Below are positions 44,353-52,908 of a DNA stretch of 64,000 bases, one piece after another. Each line of letters opens with the position of its first letter. The stretch's first letter is position 1. The notes below the pieces were generated by a model. It was not told where the DNA came from. It did not search any database and saw only the letters and a list, made by a program, of their open reading frames with translations. The stretch covers positions 81,251 through 145,250 of the forward strand of contig NZ_JTGN01000015.1 of the NCBI RefSeq assembly GCF_000797495.1. The letters are read 5' to 3'. The position numbers and the translations under genes were made by a program. This DNA comes from Robinsoniella peoriensis. Its GTDB lineage: Bacteria > Bacillota > Clostridia > Lachnospirales > Lachnospiraceae.

Positions 44353-46235
44353 TATGACCTCCTGCCGTATTGTTCCATATATACTAAAAGTACAGAAATA
44401 TCCGCCGGTGTTACTCCTGATATTCTGGACGCCTGTCCAATTGACATAGGCATATATAGTTTTAATTTTTGTTTTGCTTCGATACGAAGCCCACTGATAT
44501 CTTCGTAATCAATATTTTCCGGTATTTTTTTGCTTTCCAGCTTTTTAAACTGGGATACCTGTTTTAACTGGCGTTTGATATACCCCTCATACTTAATATT
44601 AATATTAACCTGTTCCTGAACTCCTGTTGATAACTGAGGACGTCCTTCATCAATTTCACCAAGCATTTCATAAGTCAGCTCCGGCCTTCTTATTAATTCA
44701 CCAAGGGTAGTTCCTGTTTTTAAAATGGTGCTGTTATGTGCTTCCAGGAAACTCTGAATCTCCTTTGAAGCACCTATATTTGTATGATCCACTCTTTTCG
44801 TCTCTTCTGCGATTTGTTTTTCTTTTTCTAAAAGTGCCTGATAAACCTCTTCGGAAATTAAACCTGCCTCGTATCCTTTTTTAGTCAGACGCAGATCAGC
44901 ATTATCCTGTCTGAGCAACAGGCGATACTCCGAGCGGGATGTCATCATACGATAAGGCTCATGATTCTCTTTTGTTACCAGATCATCAATCAATACACCT
45001 ATATAAGATTCCGAACGATCCAGTATCAAAAGATCTCTTCCCAATACCTTCTGTGCTGCATTAATACCTGCTACCAACCCCTGGGCTGCTGCCTCTTCAT
45101 ATCCGGAGCTTCCATTAAACTGGCCACCGCTGAAAAGCCCTTTAATATTTTTAAATTCCAGCGCTGCATTCAGCTGTCTCGGATTGATACAGTCATATTC
45201 AATCGCATAGGCATTTCTTACAATTTTTGCATTTTCTAACCCCGGCACTGTTCGGTACATCGCTGTCTGTACATCTTCCGGCAGGGAACTGGACATCCCG
45301 CCAACATACATTTCATTTGTATGCAGACCTTCCGGTTCAATAAATACCTGATGCCTGTTTTTATCAGAAAATTTAACTACTTTATCTTCAATAGACGGGC
45401 AGTATCTGGGTCCGGTTCCTTCAATCATACCAGAATATAATGGGGAACGATCCAGGTTTTTCTTTATGATCTCATGGGTATTTTCATTCGTATAGGTAAG
45501 CCAGCAGGATGCCTGTTCAATCTGTACATCCTCCGGATTTGTGGAAAAGGAAAATGGAACTACTGTTTCATCTCCAAATTGTTCTTCCATTTTATTAAAA
45601 TCTATAGACCGTTTATCAATTCTGGCAGGTGTTCCTGTTTTAAAACGAAACATTTCTATTCCATTTTCCTTTAGGGAATCCGTCAGATAGTTTGCAGCCT
45701 GAAGCCCGTTTGGACCCGTATAATTACTGATATCCCCGTAAATGCACCGGGACTTCAGATAAGTTCCGGTGCACAATACACAAGCCTTACAGTGATATAC
45801 TGCTCCGGAGAAGGTTTTCACGCCGCTGATTTTGCCGTCTTCTACTATAATTTCCGTTACTTCTGCCTGCTTCACAGACAGATGGTCTGTGTTTTCAAGT
45901 ATTTTCCTCATCTCGCGGCTGTAGTCCGCCTTGTCCGCCTGGGCTCTCAGAGAATGAACTGCCGGACCTTTTGATTTATTTAACATCTTAGACTGTATAA
46001 AGGTTTTATCTATATTCTTGCCCATTTCTCCGCCAAGAGCATCTATTTCACGCACCAGATGTCCTTTGGAGCTGCCTCCTATGTTTGGATTACAGGGCAT
46101 CAGGGCAATACTGTCTACACTTACCGTGAACACAATTGTCTCCAGTCCAAGTCTGGCACTTGCCAGAGCTGCTTCACATCCGGCGTGTCCGGCCCCAACT
46201 ACAACAACGTCAACATTTTCTTCTATGGTATTCAT
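44352..46235 (-). CDS. mnmG: tRNA uridine-5-carboxymethylaminomethyl modification enzyme MnmG (GidA)
   Basis: With MnmE, adds the carboxymethylaminomethyl group to wobble U34 of tRNAs. The 627-residue FAD protein has the dinucleotide-binding motif VVGAGHAGCEAALASARLG (about 10-29), GidA signatures GPKYCPSIEDK-like (GPRYCPSIEDKVVKF, about 275) and GQFNGSSGYEEAAAQG (about 370), and a C-terminal MnmE-binding helical part. It is 12 bases downstream of mnmE. Confidence 0.98.
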   Translation of the reverse strand: MNTIEENVDVVVVGAGHAGCEAALASARLGLETIVFTVSVDSIALMPCNPNIGGSSKGHLVREIDALGGEMGKNIDKTFIQSKMLNKSKGPAVHSLRAQADKADYSREMRKILENTDHLSVKQAEVTEIIVEDGKISGVKTFSGAVYHCKACVLCTGTYLKSRCIYGDISNYTGPNGLQAANYLTDSLKENGIEMFRFKTGTPARIDKRSIDFNKMEEQFGDETVVPFSFSTNPEDVQIEQASCWLTYTNENTHEIIKKNLDRSPLYSGMIEGTGPRYCPSIEDKVVKFSDKNRHQVFIEPEGLHTNEMYVGGMSSSLPEDVQTAMYRTVPGLENAKIVRNAYAIEYDCINPRQLNAALEFKNIKGLFSGGQFNGSSGYEEAAAQGLVAGINAAQKVLGRDLLILDRSESYIGVLIDDLVTKENHEPYRMMTSRSEYRLLLRQDNADLRLTKKGYEAGLISEEVYQALLEKEKQIAEETKRVDHTNIGASKEIQSFLEAHNSTILKTGTTLGELIRRPELTYEMLGEIDEGRPQLSTGVQEQVNINIKYEGYIKRQLKQVSQFKKLESKKIPENIDYEDISGLRIEAKQKLKLYMPMSIGQASRISGVTPADISVLLVYMEQYGRRS

Positions 46236-46247
46236 GTTATATCCTTT

Positions 46248-47624
46248 CTATTTTCCCATACAAAACTTACTGAAAATTTCATTTACCAGATCTTCTCCCA
46301 CGGATTCACCGATAATTCCACCCAGTTCCTCATATGCACTCATCAAATCAATGGAATAAAAATCCTCCGGCATCCCCATTTCAATACTTTCCCTTACCTG
46401 CCTTAAGCTGGAAAGCGCATCGGCAAGTGCTGTCTTATGGCGTATATTTGTTATATAGACCTCATCATTAAATGAAATTTCCCCATGGAAAAACATTTCT
46501 TTTAAGGTAAGTTCCAGTAAATCAATTCCTTTATTTTCTTTTGCTGAAACAGGAATGACCGGCTTATCTATTCTCTCTTTTAACATTTCTTCTGAAGTAA
46601 TCATCTGAAGATCTGTCTTATTTAACAATATAATTGCTTTTTTACTCCTCAGCATCTCTATTATTTCACTGTCATTTTCATCCAGCTCTGTAGAAGAATC
46701 CACCACATAAATTATCAGATCTGCATCTTTTGCATAATCTTTTGCCCTGGATACCCCGATCTTCTCCACAACATCCTCTGTACTGCGTATTCCCGCCGTA
46801 TCAATGATATTCAGGCTGATTCCATGAATCTGTATGGTCTCCTCTAAAATATCCCTGGTTGTCCCCGCTATATCCGTTACAATAGCTCTCTCCTCTCCAA
46901 CCAGTACATTTAACAGAGACGATTTTCCTGCATTAGGCTTACCTACAATTACAGTCCGAATTCCTTCCTTCATCATCTTACCATCTTCTGACGATGCAAT
47001 CAACTTCTCTAATTTACCAATTAATTTATTATTCACCTGCTGAAGCTCTCCGCCATATCCCTCCAGGCTGATATGCTCCGGATCATCTAAAGCTGATTCA
47101 ATAAATGCTATATGATAAATAATCTGCTCGCGAATATCCTTAATTGCCTGCATTACCGAACCTCTTAACTGGCTTACAGAACTTTTCAGCGCATATTCAT
47201 TCTTAGCATTAATTACATCAATTACCGCTTCCGCCTGGGACAGATCCATTCTTCCGTTCAGAAATGCTCTCTTTGTAAACTCCCCAGGCTCTGCCGGTCT
47301 GGCTCCGTTTTTAATAACAGTCTCCAAAATACGTTTCATGGCATAAACCCCGCCATGGCAGTTGATCTCAATTGTATCTTCCGATGTAAAACTTCGGGGT
47401 GCTCTCATAACCATTACCAGTACTTCATCTATCATCTCATCCCCATCCATGATATAACCGTAATGAATTGTATGGGTTGGTACCTGTGACAACTTTTTTT
47501 TCTTTTCTTTTGACTGATAAACACGATCTATAATGGTAAAAACCTCGCTGCCGCTCATTCTGACAATTCCAATTCCGGATGCCGTCATTGCTGTTGAAAT
47601 GGCTGCTATGGTATCTGTTTTCAT
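46248..47624 (-). CDS. mnmE: tRNA modification GTPase MnmE (TrmE)
   Basis: A 458-residue GTPase, partner of MnmG. The N-terminal folate-binding domain (1-120) is followed by helices and an inserted G domain: GKPNAGKSSLLNVLVG (P-loop), DIAGTTRD (G2), DTAGIR (G3), NKTD (G4). It ends with the C-terminal CMGK motif, whose Cys is conserved. The ATG at 47624 (MKTDTIAAIS), seven bases after AAGGAGG, is preferred over an ATG at 47648, which lies in the hairpin of the upstream tandem repeat. Its ribosome site is the last copy of that repeat. Confidence 0.98.
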   Translation of the reverse strand: MKTDTIAAISTAMTASGIGIVRMSGSEVFTIIDRVYQSKEKKKKLSQVPTHTIHYGYIMDGDEMIDEVLVMVMRAPRSFTSEDTIEINCHGGVYAMKRILETVIKNGARPAEPGEFTKRAFLNGRMDLSQAEAVIDVINAKNEYALKSSVSQLRGSVMQAIKDIREQIIYHIAFIESALDDPEHISLEGYGGELQQVNNKLIGKLEKLIASSEDGKMMKEGIRTVIVGKPNAGKSSLLNVLVGEERAIVTDIAGTTRDILEETIQIHGISLNIIDTAGIRSTEDVVEKIGVSRAKDYAKDADLIIYVVDSSTELDENDSEIIEMLRSKKAIILLNKTDLQMITSEEMLKERIDKPVIPVSAKENKGIDLLELTLKEMFFHGEISFNDEVYITNIRHKTALADALSSLRQVRESIEMGMPEDFYSIDLMSAYEELGGIIGESVGEDLVNEIFSKFCMGK

Positions 47625-47629
47625 GTTTC

Positions 47630-47692
47630 CTACCTCCTTATGCCGCATTTACTGCGGCTATTATAAATGGTGTGAAAGTGATCTTCTTTCAC
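47630..47692 (-). CDS. Mini-ORF 2 in the 65-bp repeat (20 codons)
   Basis: GTG start seven bases after AAGGAGG, 20 codons beginning MKEDHFHTIYNSRSKCG and ending IRR, stop TAG five bases before the mnmE ATG. It overlaps the next ribosome site. It may be a translated leader peptide or only a product of the repeat. No known peptide recognised. Confidence 0.3.
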   Translation of the reverse strand: MKEDHFHTIYNSRSKCGIRR

Positions 47693-47694
47693 TC

Positions 47695-47757
47695 CTACCT
47701 CCTTACGCCGCATTTACTGCGGCTATTATAAATGGTGTGAAAGTGATCTTCTTTCAC
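47695..47757 (-). CDS. Mini-ORF 1 in the 65-bp repeat (20 codons)
   Basis: Same structure as mini-ORF 2, one repeat unit upstream: GTG start, 20 codons, differing at one residue (VRR in place of IRR near the end), stop TAG two bases before the next GTG. Translation could pass from one to the next and then to mnmE. Confidence 0.3.
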   Translation of the reverse strand: MKEDHFHTIYNSRSKCGVRR

Positions 47758-47790
47758 TCTTGCCTCCTTACGCCGCATCTACTGCGGCTT

Positions 47791-47897
47791 TAACTTAACG
47801 ATACACAAAAGAGTGCCTTGCAATCTCCCAGCTGATAAACCCTATCCATATTTGGATACACTGAGGAATTGCACGACACCCCCTTATAATAAAATCT
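47791..47897 (-). other. Structured spacer between jag and the 65-bp repeat
   Basis: In mRNA sense, a GCAAT arm (47868-47872) can pair with ATTGC (47819-47823), enclosing a TATCCAAATATGGATA hairpin (47843-47858). No T run follows, so it is not a simple terminator. With the repeat it makes the 273 bases before mnmE highly folded. Confidence 0.35.
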
Positions 47898-48716
47898 TTA
47901 TTTTTTTAATGTAACAACTACTTTACGGTAAGGCTCTTCCCCTTCGCTGTGTGTAGTAACATATGGATCATTCTGAAGTGCTGAGTGAATAATTCTTCTC
48001 TCATAAGGATTCATTGGCTCTAAAAATACCGGTCTTTTTGTCTTCTTCACCTTAAATGCAATGTTTCTTGCCAGGTTCTCCAATGTCTCTTTTCTTCTGT
48101 TTCTGTAATTTTCCGTATCCAGCTTCACACGGGTATAAGAAGCTTTTCCTTTGTTTACAACAAGGCTTGTAAGATACTGCAGCGAATCCAGGGTTTGTCC
48201 TCTTTTGCCAATCAGGACTCCCATGTCATCTCCATTTAAATCTACACTCAGCGTGTCATCTGAAAATTCTGCTTTAATTTCTACATTCATTTCCATTGCT
48301 TTAAACACGCCCTGTAAAAATTCATATGCGGATTGTTCAACTTCTTCTTTATTTGCAGGTATCCTGGAAACCTTTACTACTTCTTTTACTTCTTCTGAGA
48401 CTTCTTTAAAAACAGGTTCTTTTTTGAAACTTTCTTTTTTAATGCTTTCTTTTCGAACGGGTTCTTTCTTTACAGGCTTTTCTTCCTTTTTCACCTTGCT
48501 TTCCTGCGTGGTAAATAAAGGAGTATCTAAAATATCTTCTACAGATTCTTTCTTTCTTGCACGAATGACAGCCGGTTTACTTCCAAACCCCAAAAATCCC
48601 GAGCTTCCATTCTCAAGTACTTCATATTCAATATTGTCACTGGATGTTTCCAATTGAATCGATGCTTCAATGATAGCATCCGAAACTGTTTTTGCAGACA
48701 CTTTAATGTAATCCAT
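47898..48716 (-). CDS. jag: RNA-binding protein Jag/KhpB (SpoIIIJ-associated)
   Basis: A 272-residue RNA-binding protein linked to cell envelope and division control in Firmicutes. Domains: Jag_N (1-50, ISVSAKTVSDAI-like start DYIKVSAKTVSDAIIEA), a Lys/Glu-rich linker with repeated KKEPVRKESIKKESFKKEP (about 80-105), a KH domain with LNGDDMGVLIGKRGQTLDSL (about 165-185) and a C-terminal R3H domain (MNPYERRIIHSALQ). It is 12 bases after yidC, its normal partner. AGGAGGG precedes the ATG. Confidence 0.96.
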   Translation of the reverse strand: MDYIKVSAKTVSDAIIEASIQLETSSDNIEYEVLENGSSGFLGFGSKPAVIRARKKESVEDILDTPLFTTQESKVKKEEKPVKKEPVRKESIKKESFKKEPVFKEVSEEVKEVVKVSRIPANKEEVEQSAYEFLQGVFKAMEMNVEIKAEFSDDTLSVDLNGDDMGVLIGKRGQTLDSLQYLTSLVVNKGKASYTRVKLDTENYRNRRKETLENLARNIAFKVKKTKRPVFLEPMNPYERRIIHSALQNDPYVTTHSEGEEPYRKVVVTLKK

Positions 48717-48728
48717 AAGAAAACCCTC

Positions 48729-50015
48729 CTATTTCTTATTCTTCTCATTGTATTGCTGAACCATTCTGGCTTTGGAAGCAATACTTCCAGGTTTTGCATT
48801 TGCGGTTTGATTATAATATTCTGTAGATTTCTTAATATCTTCTTCTGACATTTCTTTTTTCACATTAGCCTTCGCACGTGTGGAAGGATGTGAAACCGGT
48901 TCATTAATATTCTTCACATTCAATTTTGCCTGATTAGATATCTTCTGAGGAGGCAGGCCCATCTTTTCACGTTTCTTATTTTGCTTCTCCAGGTTTTTGG
49001 AGATCAGTGCTTCCACATCTACGCTGTCCATATGTTTGTTAACAATAATCTGCTGAACACTTCTGATTACAGCACCGGCGATCCAGTAGAGTCCCATACC
49101 TGCCGGCAGTGTCAGACAGAATACTGCTGACATGATCGGCATGATCATATTCATGGTCTTCATGGAGCTTGCCATGGTACCACCCTGTCCGTTTGCATCC
49201 GGCTGCGGCATCAGTTTGGTGTTAAACCACTGTGTTAAACCAGCCAGAACAGGAATTGCAATTGCTCCTATAATAACCAGGATTGCTCCGGTTTTAATTC
49301 CAGCCTGAAGCATACTCATGGGAGCATCTGCTATATTTAATCCAAGGAAATTATTAAAATGGTCTACCTTATCCTGGGTTCCGGTGATAAGGCTGCTTAA
49401 ATCCGGAAATTTACCAGCCAGGTTTGTCCAGTCATCCGGTTTGAATTTATATAAGGTATCTACAATTGTTTCTGCTTTATATCCGGCACTTTCAAAATTA
49501 ATCTGATTCTTAGAAGCGATATCAGTTAAAAATGTCTGTGCTGCGGAGTTATTCAGTAACTTGTCCACTAAAGGCATGAATGCATCTTTAATTCCGCCTA
49601 CATATGCCGGAATATTCCAGATTACCTTATACAAAGCAAATAAAATCGGCATCTGGATAAGAAGCTGCAAACAACTTCCCATAGGAGAAACTCCATATTT
49701 TGAGTAAACAGTTTTTGTTTCTTCATTCATCTTCATCATAGAAGCCTGATCCTGTTTACCTTTATACTTTTTCTGAATTGCCTGAAGTTCAGGGTTCATC
49801 TGTGCTGAAAGCTTTGAAAACTTTTGCTGTTTGATCGTAAGCGGCATTAATAACATATAAATAACAATAGTAAATAAAATAATACAAAGACCAATGTTTT
49901 GAATATTGAACAGATTATTCAAAAACAAGTAAATTGCATTCATGATAAAACCTAAAGCAACCGCAACAGGTCCAATAATGAATGTTGTACTTTTTGTTAA
50001 CAACATTTTTGACAA
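48729..50015 (-). CDS. yidC: Membrane protein insertase YidC (SpoIIIJ/OxaA)
   Basis: Inserts and folds membrane proteins, alone or with SecYEG. A 428-residue Gram-positive form with five predicted helices: near 12-32, 38-58 (CIILFTIVIYMLLMPLTIKQQ), about 110, about 235-255 and about 290-320. An extra loop of some 80 residues lies between helices 3 and 4. The long basic tail (about 330-428) fits ribosome binding. The start is TTG, eight bases after AGGAGG; an ATG three codons later has worse spacing. Confidence 0.96.
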   Translation of the reverse strand: MSKMLLTKSTTFIIGPVAVALGFIMNAIYLFLNNLFNIQNIGLCIILFTIVIYMLLMPLTIKQQKFSKLSAQMNPELQAIQKKYKGKQDQASMMKMNEETKTVYSKYGVSPMGSCLQLLIQMPILFALYKVIWNIPAYVGGIKDAFMPLVDKLLNNSAAQTFLTDIASKNQINFESAGYKAETIVDTLYKFKPDDWTNLAGKFPDLSSLITGTQDKVDHFNNFLGLNIADAPMSMLQAGIKTGAILVIIGAIAIPVLAGLTQWFNTKLMPQPDANGQGGTMASSMKTMNMIMPIMSAVFCLTLPAGMGLYWIAGAVIRSVQQIIVNKHMDSVDVEALISKNLEKQNKKREKMGLPPQKISNQAKLNVKNINEPVSHPSTRAKANVKKEMSEEDIKKSTEYYNQTANAKPGSIASKARMVQQYNEKNKK

Positions 50016-50048
50016 GACTTTTTCCTCCTAAATTAGTCACACACTCCA

Positions 50049-50209
50049 GAGCGTGTCTGAAAATTCATTCCCGCCATCTGCACGCCCCACTTTGCGGCAT
50101 ATTTGCCCCGAATTCAGGTTACGTAGCCCGCTACGCGCCCTTCATTCGGGCACAAATCTCCCACAAACTGTGACGCGCAGCTGTCAGAAAGCAATTTTCA
50201 GACATGCTC
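50049..50209. mobile_element. 161-bp inverted-repeat element between yidC and yidD (MITE-like)
   Basis: The ends GAGCGTGTCTGAAAATT and its complement (AATTTTCAGACATGCTC) match at 16 of 17 positions. The two halves are complementary, imperfectly, almost to the centre near 50129 (GTAGCCCGCTAC), so it can fold as one long hairpin. It is richer in G+C than its neighbours and holds no gene. No clear target-site duplication is visible. It resembles non-autonomous repeat elements or a large hairpin processing or termination signal. Confidence 0.6.
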
Positions 50210-50417
50210 AAGGGACCGGATCATATCCGCCCTTAGAAAAAGGATTACATCTCAATATCCTCCAGCAGGTCAAGATGGTTCCCTTAACAGCACCATATTT
50301 TTCAATTGCCTCTAACCCGTACTGTGAACACGTAGGTATATAAGGACAACGAGTGCTTTTTAATGGCGATAAATATTTTCTATATAATTTAATCAAACCG
50401 ATTAATAATTTTTTCAT
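50208..50417 (-). CDS. yidD: Membrane protein insertion efficiency factor YidD
   Basis: A 69-residue protein with the family hallmarks: GLIKLYRKYLSPLKSTRCPYIPTCSQYGLEAI and a C-terminal ILRCNPFSKGGYDPVP, including the three conserved Cys. It is thought to help YidC at the membrane. Its ATG overlaps the rnpA stop by 4 bp. The stop codon is inside the right end of the hairpin element. Confidence 0.96.
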   Translation of the reverse strand: MKKLLIGLIKLYRKYLSPLKSTRCPYIPTCSQYGLEAIEKYGAVKGTILTCWRILRCNPFSKGGYDPVP

Positions 50418-50770
50418 TTATCATCAATCTTTTCTATATGAAATATGTTATGAAGTTTCCCTAAATGCAAAAGTGCGCTCTCTATCTCTGCAAAACCTTT
50501 TTCCTTTGCACTCACTCTCGCAACTACAACAATATCATATCCTGGCAAAAAACCGGATTCATTCAGCCGATAACTCTCTCTTAGTAATCTGGTTAACCCA
50601 TGCCTCACTACGCTATTGCCAACTTTTTTACTGACTGAAATACCCAGGCGGTTCCCGGATAACTGATTTTCTAAGACATACATTACTAAATATCTGTTCG
50701 CAAAAGATTTTCCTTTCCTATATACATATTGAAAATCTTTATTCTTTTTCAATGATTCTGAAAATACCAT
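50414..50770 (-). CDS. rnpA: Ribonuclease P protein component
   Basis: Protein subunit that helps RNase P RNA cut tRNA 5' leaders. The ATG at 50770 (MVFSESLKKNKDFQYVYRKG, 118 residues) fits known clostridial starts and follows AAAGGATG; a reading from 50791 has no ribosome site. The RNR signature region reads NRLGISVSKKVGNSVVRHGLTRLLRESYRL, with one or two changes from the usual RNRIKR. Gene order rpmH-rnpA-yidD-yidC-jag is standard. Confidence 0.96.
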   Translation of the reverse strand: MVFSESLKKNKDFQYVYRKGKSFANRYLVMYVLENQLSGNRLGISVSKKVGNSVVRHGLTRLLRESYRLNESGFLPGYDIVVVARVSAKEKGFAEIESALLHLGKLHNIFHIEKIDDK

Positions 50771-50803
50771 AGGCCATCCTTTACCAATCATTTAAAGAGA
50801 AGA

Positions 50804-50825
50804 AAAGGCCACAAATCTGCGGCCT
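50804..50825 (-). terminator. Partial terminator between rpmH and rnpA
   Basis: AGGCCGCA and TGTGGCCT arms around a 4-base loop, then TTTTCTTCTCTTT on the minus strand. It begins at the rpmH stop codon and probably lowers rnpA expression relative to rpmH. Confidence 0.7.
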
Positions 50826-50958
50826 ATGCTGATAATTTTTTTCTTCCTTTTGCTCTTCTAGCAGCGATAACTTTTCTTCCGCCTACTGTGCTCATTCTAG
50901 CTCTGAATCCGTGAACCTTAGCTCTGGATCTCTTTTTCGGTTGGAATGTCATTTTCAT
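50824..50958 (-). CDS. rpmH: 50S ribosomal protein L34
   Basis: A 44-residue, strongly basic ribosomal protein beginning MKMTFQPKKRSRAKVHGFRA and containing STVGGRKVIAARRAKGRKKL, matching L34 throughout. The ATG follows AGGAGGTGCCAGACTC at normal spacing. It is the first gene of the leftward operon from oriC. Confidence 0.97.
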   Translation of the reverse strand: MKMTFQPKKRSRAKVHGFRARMSTVGGRKVIAARRAKGRKKLSA

Positions 50959-51044
50959 GAGTCTGGCACCTCCTTCTATCTAACCAAATATCTATTAGCA
51001 TAATTGGTAAATTATATTTTACATGCTTAAAAACATCATTTCAA

Positions 51045-51073
51045 TTATATTCATAAATATGCCGTAAGTCAAG
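51045..51073 (-). promoter_or_regulatory. Promoter of the rpmH-rnpA operon
   Basis: On the minus strand: TTGACT, 17 bases, TATAAT, about 87 bases before the rpmH ATG. Near consensus, as expected for a ribosomal protein gene. Confidence 0.85.
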
Positions 51074-51113
51074 CTATTCCTTTATTTTTTTATATTCTTT
51101 ACCCTCTTTTAAC

Positions 51114-51462
51114 TTTTCCACACTTATTTTCCACGGTTTACATAAAGTTATCCACAAATTGGGGATAACTTGTGTATAACTTTTTCCATAAATGTGAAAA
51201 ACTTTGATTTTTCAGGACATCCCCCGTAAATAAAGCCTGTATTCTATGTGGATTTGTGGATTTGGTTATTCACAACGATGTCGAAATTTTTGGATGAAAG
51301 TGGATAAATATGTTCACAAAATGTTATTTCCAAAATTTTTGATTGCTAAATTGATTAATTTAGTTTAGAATTAGATAAGGAAATCTATCTTTAAATAAAT
51401 GGTTGTGGATAACATTTAGCTGCAATCATTTATTGTTGTGTTTTTCTGGAGGCTCATCCACA
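51114..51462. other. oriC, left part: DnaA-box cluster upstream of dnaA
   Basis: Exact TTATNCACA boxes: 51148-51156 (+), 51171-51179 (-), 51266-51274 (+), 51404-51412 (-). One-mismatch boxes: 51114-51122, 51247-51255, 51255-51263, 51299-51307, 51454-51462. An A/T-rich stretch without boxes lies at about 51324-51400. Together with the rpmH/dnaA divergence and strand switch, this identifies the replication origin. The remaining bases 51463-51558 hold only the dnaA leader. Confidence 0.93.
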
Positions 51463-51558
51463 TAGTACAAATTTGTATTGTTTTTGGATAAACACCAGGA
51501 AATAAGCGGATTTTTACCAATGCGAAAAACGGAAGAATATATTTAAGGAGTCGTTAAC

Positions 51559-52908
51559 ATGGACATCATAATAGAAAAATGGGATGAAATACTGTATACA
51601 GTAAAACTAGAACACGAATTATCGGATGTTTCCTTTAATACCTGGATAAAACCATTAAAGGTCCACAGTATAGAAAACAGCACGATTATAATCTTGGTTC
51701 CATCAGAGCAGATGGGGCTTAATTATATAAGTAAGAAGTATACACTTCCTATTAAAGTAGCGGTCGCCGAAATCACGGGACTGGATTATAATATAGAATT
51801 TATTTTACCTGAACAAGCGAAAACGATAGAGAAATCAATGCCGCCTGCCTCTACTTTAAATGAAAATCTGGAAAAAGCCAATTTGAATCCTAAATATACT
51901 TTCGACACTTTTGTAGTTGGTGGAAACAACAATTTTGCCCATGCTGCATCACTGGCTGTTGCGGAATCACCCGGCGAAATGTACAACCCCCTCTTTATAT
52001 ATGGAGGTGTTGGACTTGGAAAAACCCATTTAATGCACTCTATTGCCCACTTTATATTAGAAAGAAATCCGCTGTCCAAGGTATTATACGTAACAAGTGA
52101 GTCCTTTACAAACGAATTGATTGAAGCGATTCGTAACGGAAATAATACTGCAATGACAAAATTTCGTGAAAAATACCGGAATATCGACGTACTGCTCATC
52201 GACGATATCCAGTTTATTATAGGAAAAGAATCTACCCAGGAAGAATTTTTCCATACGTTTAATGATCTTCACGGATCCAAAAAACAGATTATCATCTCCT
52301 CCGATAAACCGCCAAAAGAAATCCAGACTTTGGAAGGAAGGCTCAGATCCCGGTTCGAATGGGGCCTGATCGCTGATATTTCCTCACCGGATTATGAAAC
52401 AAGAATGGCTATTCTTCGAAAAAAAGAGGAGCTGGACGGTTATCAGATTGATGATGACGTAATCAAATATATTGCCACAAACATCAAGTCCAATATCCGT
52501 GAGCTGGAAGGAGCATTGAACAAATTGATGGCTTTCAGCAATCTCGAAAAACGCGAAATCACAGTGGGATTGGCAGAAGAAGCCTTAAAAGATATTATTT
52601 CACCGGATGAAAACAGGGAAATTACCCCGGAATTGATCATAGATATCGTTGCGGAGCATTTTCATCTAAGGCCTGAAGATCTAAAAGGCAACAAACGTAA
52701 CTCGGAAATTGTATTTCCACGCCAGATTGCTATGTTCCTCTGCCGCGAAATGACAGATACTCCATTAAAAACCATTGGAAATATTATGGGCAAGAAGGAT
52801 CATACTACCATCATTCACGGCTGCAAGAATATTAACAATGAAATGGCAAAATCGGAAAATGTCCGTAATACGGTGGAAATCATAAAGAAAAAAATTAATC
52901 CCAATTGA
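51559..52908 (+). CDS. dnaA: Chromosomal replication initiator DnaA
   Basis: A 449-residue AAA+ initiator. Domain I (1-80) contains LSDVSFNTWIKPLKVHSI. Domain III has Walker A GGVGLGKTHLMHSIA (about 150-164) and Walker B VLLIDDIQF (about 213-221). Domain IV (about 350-449) has the box-binding signature GKKDHTTIIHGCKNI. AAGGAG precedes the ATG. DnaA boxes flank the gene on both sides, allowing self-control. Confidence 0.99.
   Translation: MDIIIEKWDEILYTVKLEHELSDVSFNTWIKPLKVHSIENSTIIILVPSEQMGLNYISKKYTLPIKVAVAEITGLDYNIEFILPEQAKTIEKSMPPASTLNENLEKANLNPKYTFDTFVVGGNNNFAHAASLAVAESPGEMYNPLFIYGGVGLGKTHLMHSIAHFILERNPLSKVLYVTSESFTNELIEAIRNGNNTAMTKFREKYRNIDVLLIDDIQFIIGKESTQEEFFHTFNDLHGSKKQIIISSDKPPKEIQTLEGRLRSRFEWGLIADISSPDYETRMAILRKKEELDGYQIDDDVIKYIATNIKSNIRELEGALNKLMAFSNLEKREITVGLAEEALKDIISPDENREITPELIIDIVAEHFHLRPEDLKGNKRNSEIVFPRQIAMFLCREMTDTPLKTIGNIMGKKDHTTIIHGCKNINNEMAKSENVRNTVEIIKKKINPN

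Larger units (their letters stand above)
47629..47790 (-). repeat. 65-bp tandem repeat upstream of mnmE
   Basis: About 2.5 copies with an exact 65-bp period (GCCGCA hairpins start at 47641, 47706 and 47771). Each unit, on the minus strand, has a GCCGCAGTAAATGCGGC hairpin, the ribosome site TAAGGAGG, then a GTGAAAG/CTTTCAC hairpin that contains a GTG start codon. Units differ by only one to three bases. The last unit supplies the ribosome site of mnmE. Confidence 0.95.

Noticed and set aside
47629..47790. CRISPR array
   Set aside because: The 65-bp units are contiguous with no variable spacers, and no cas genes are near.
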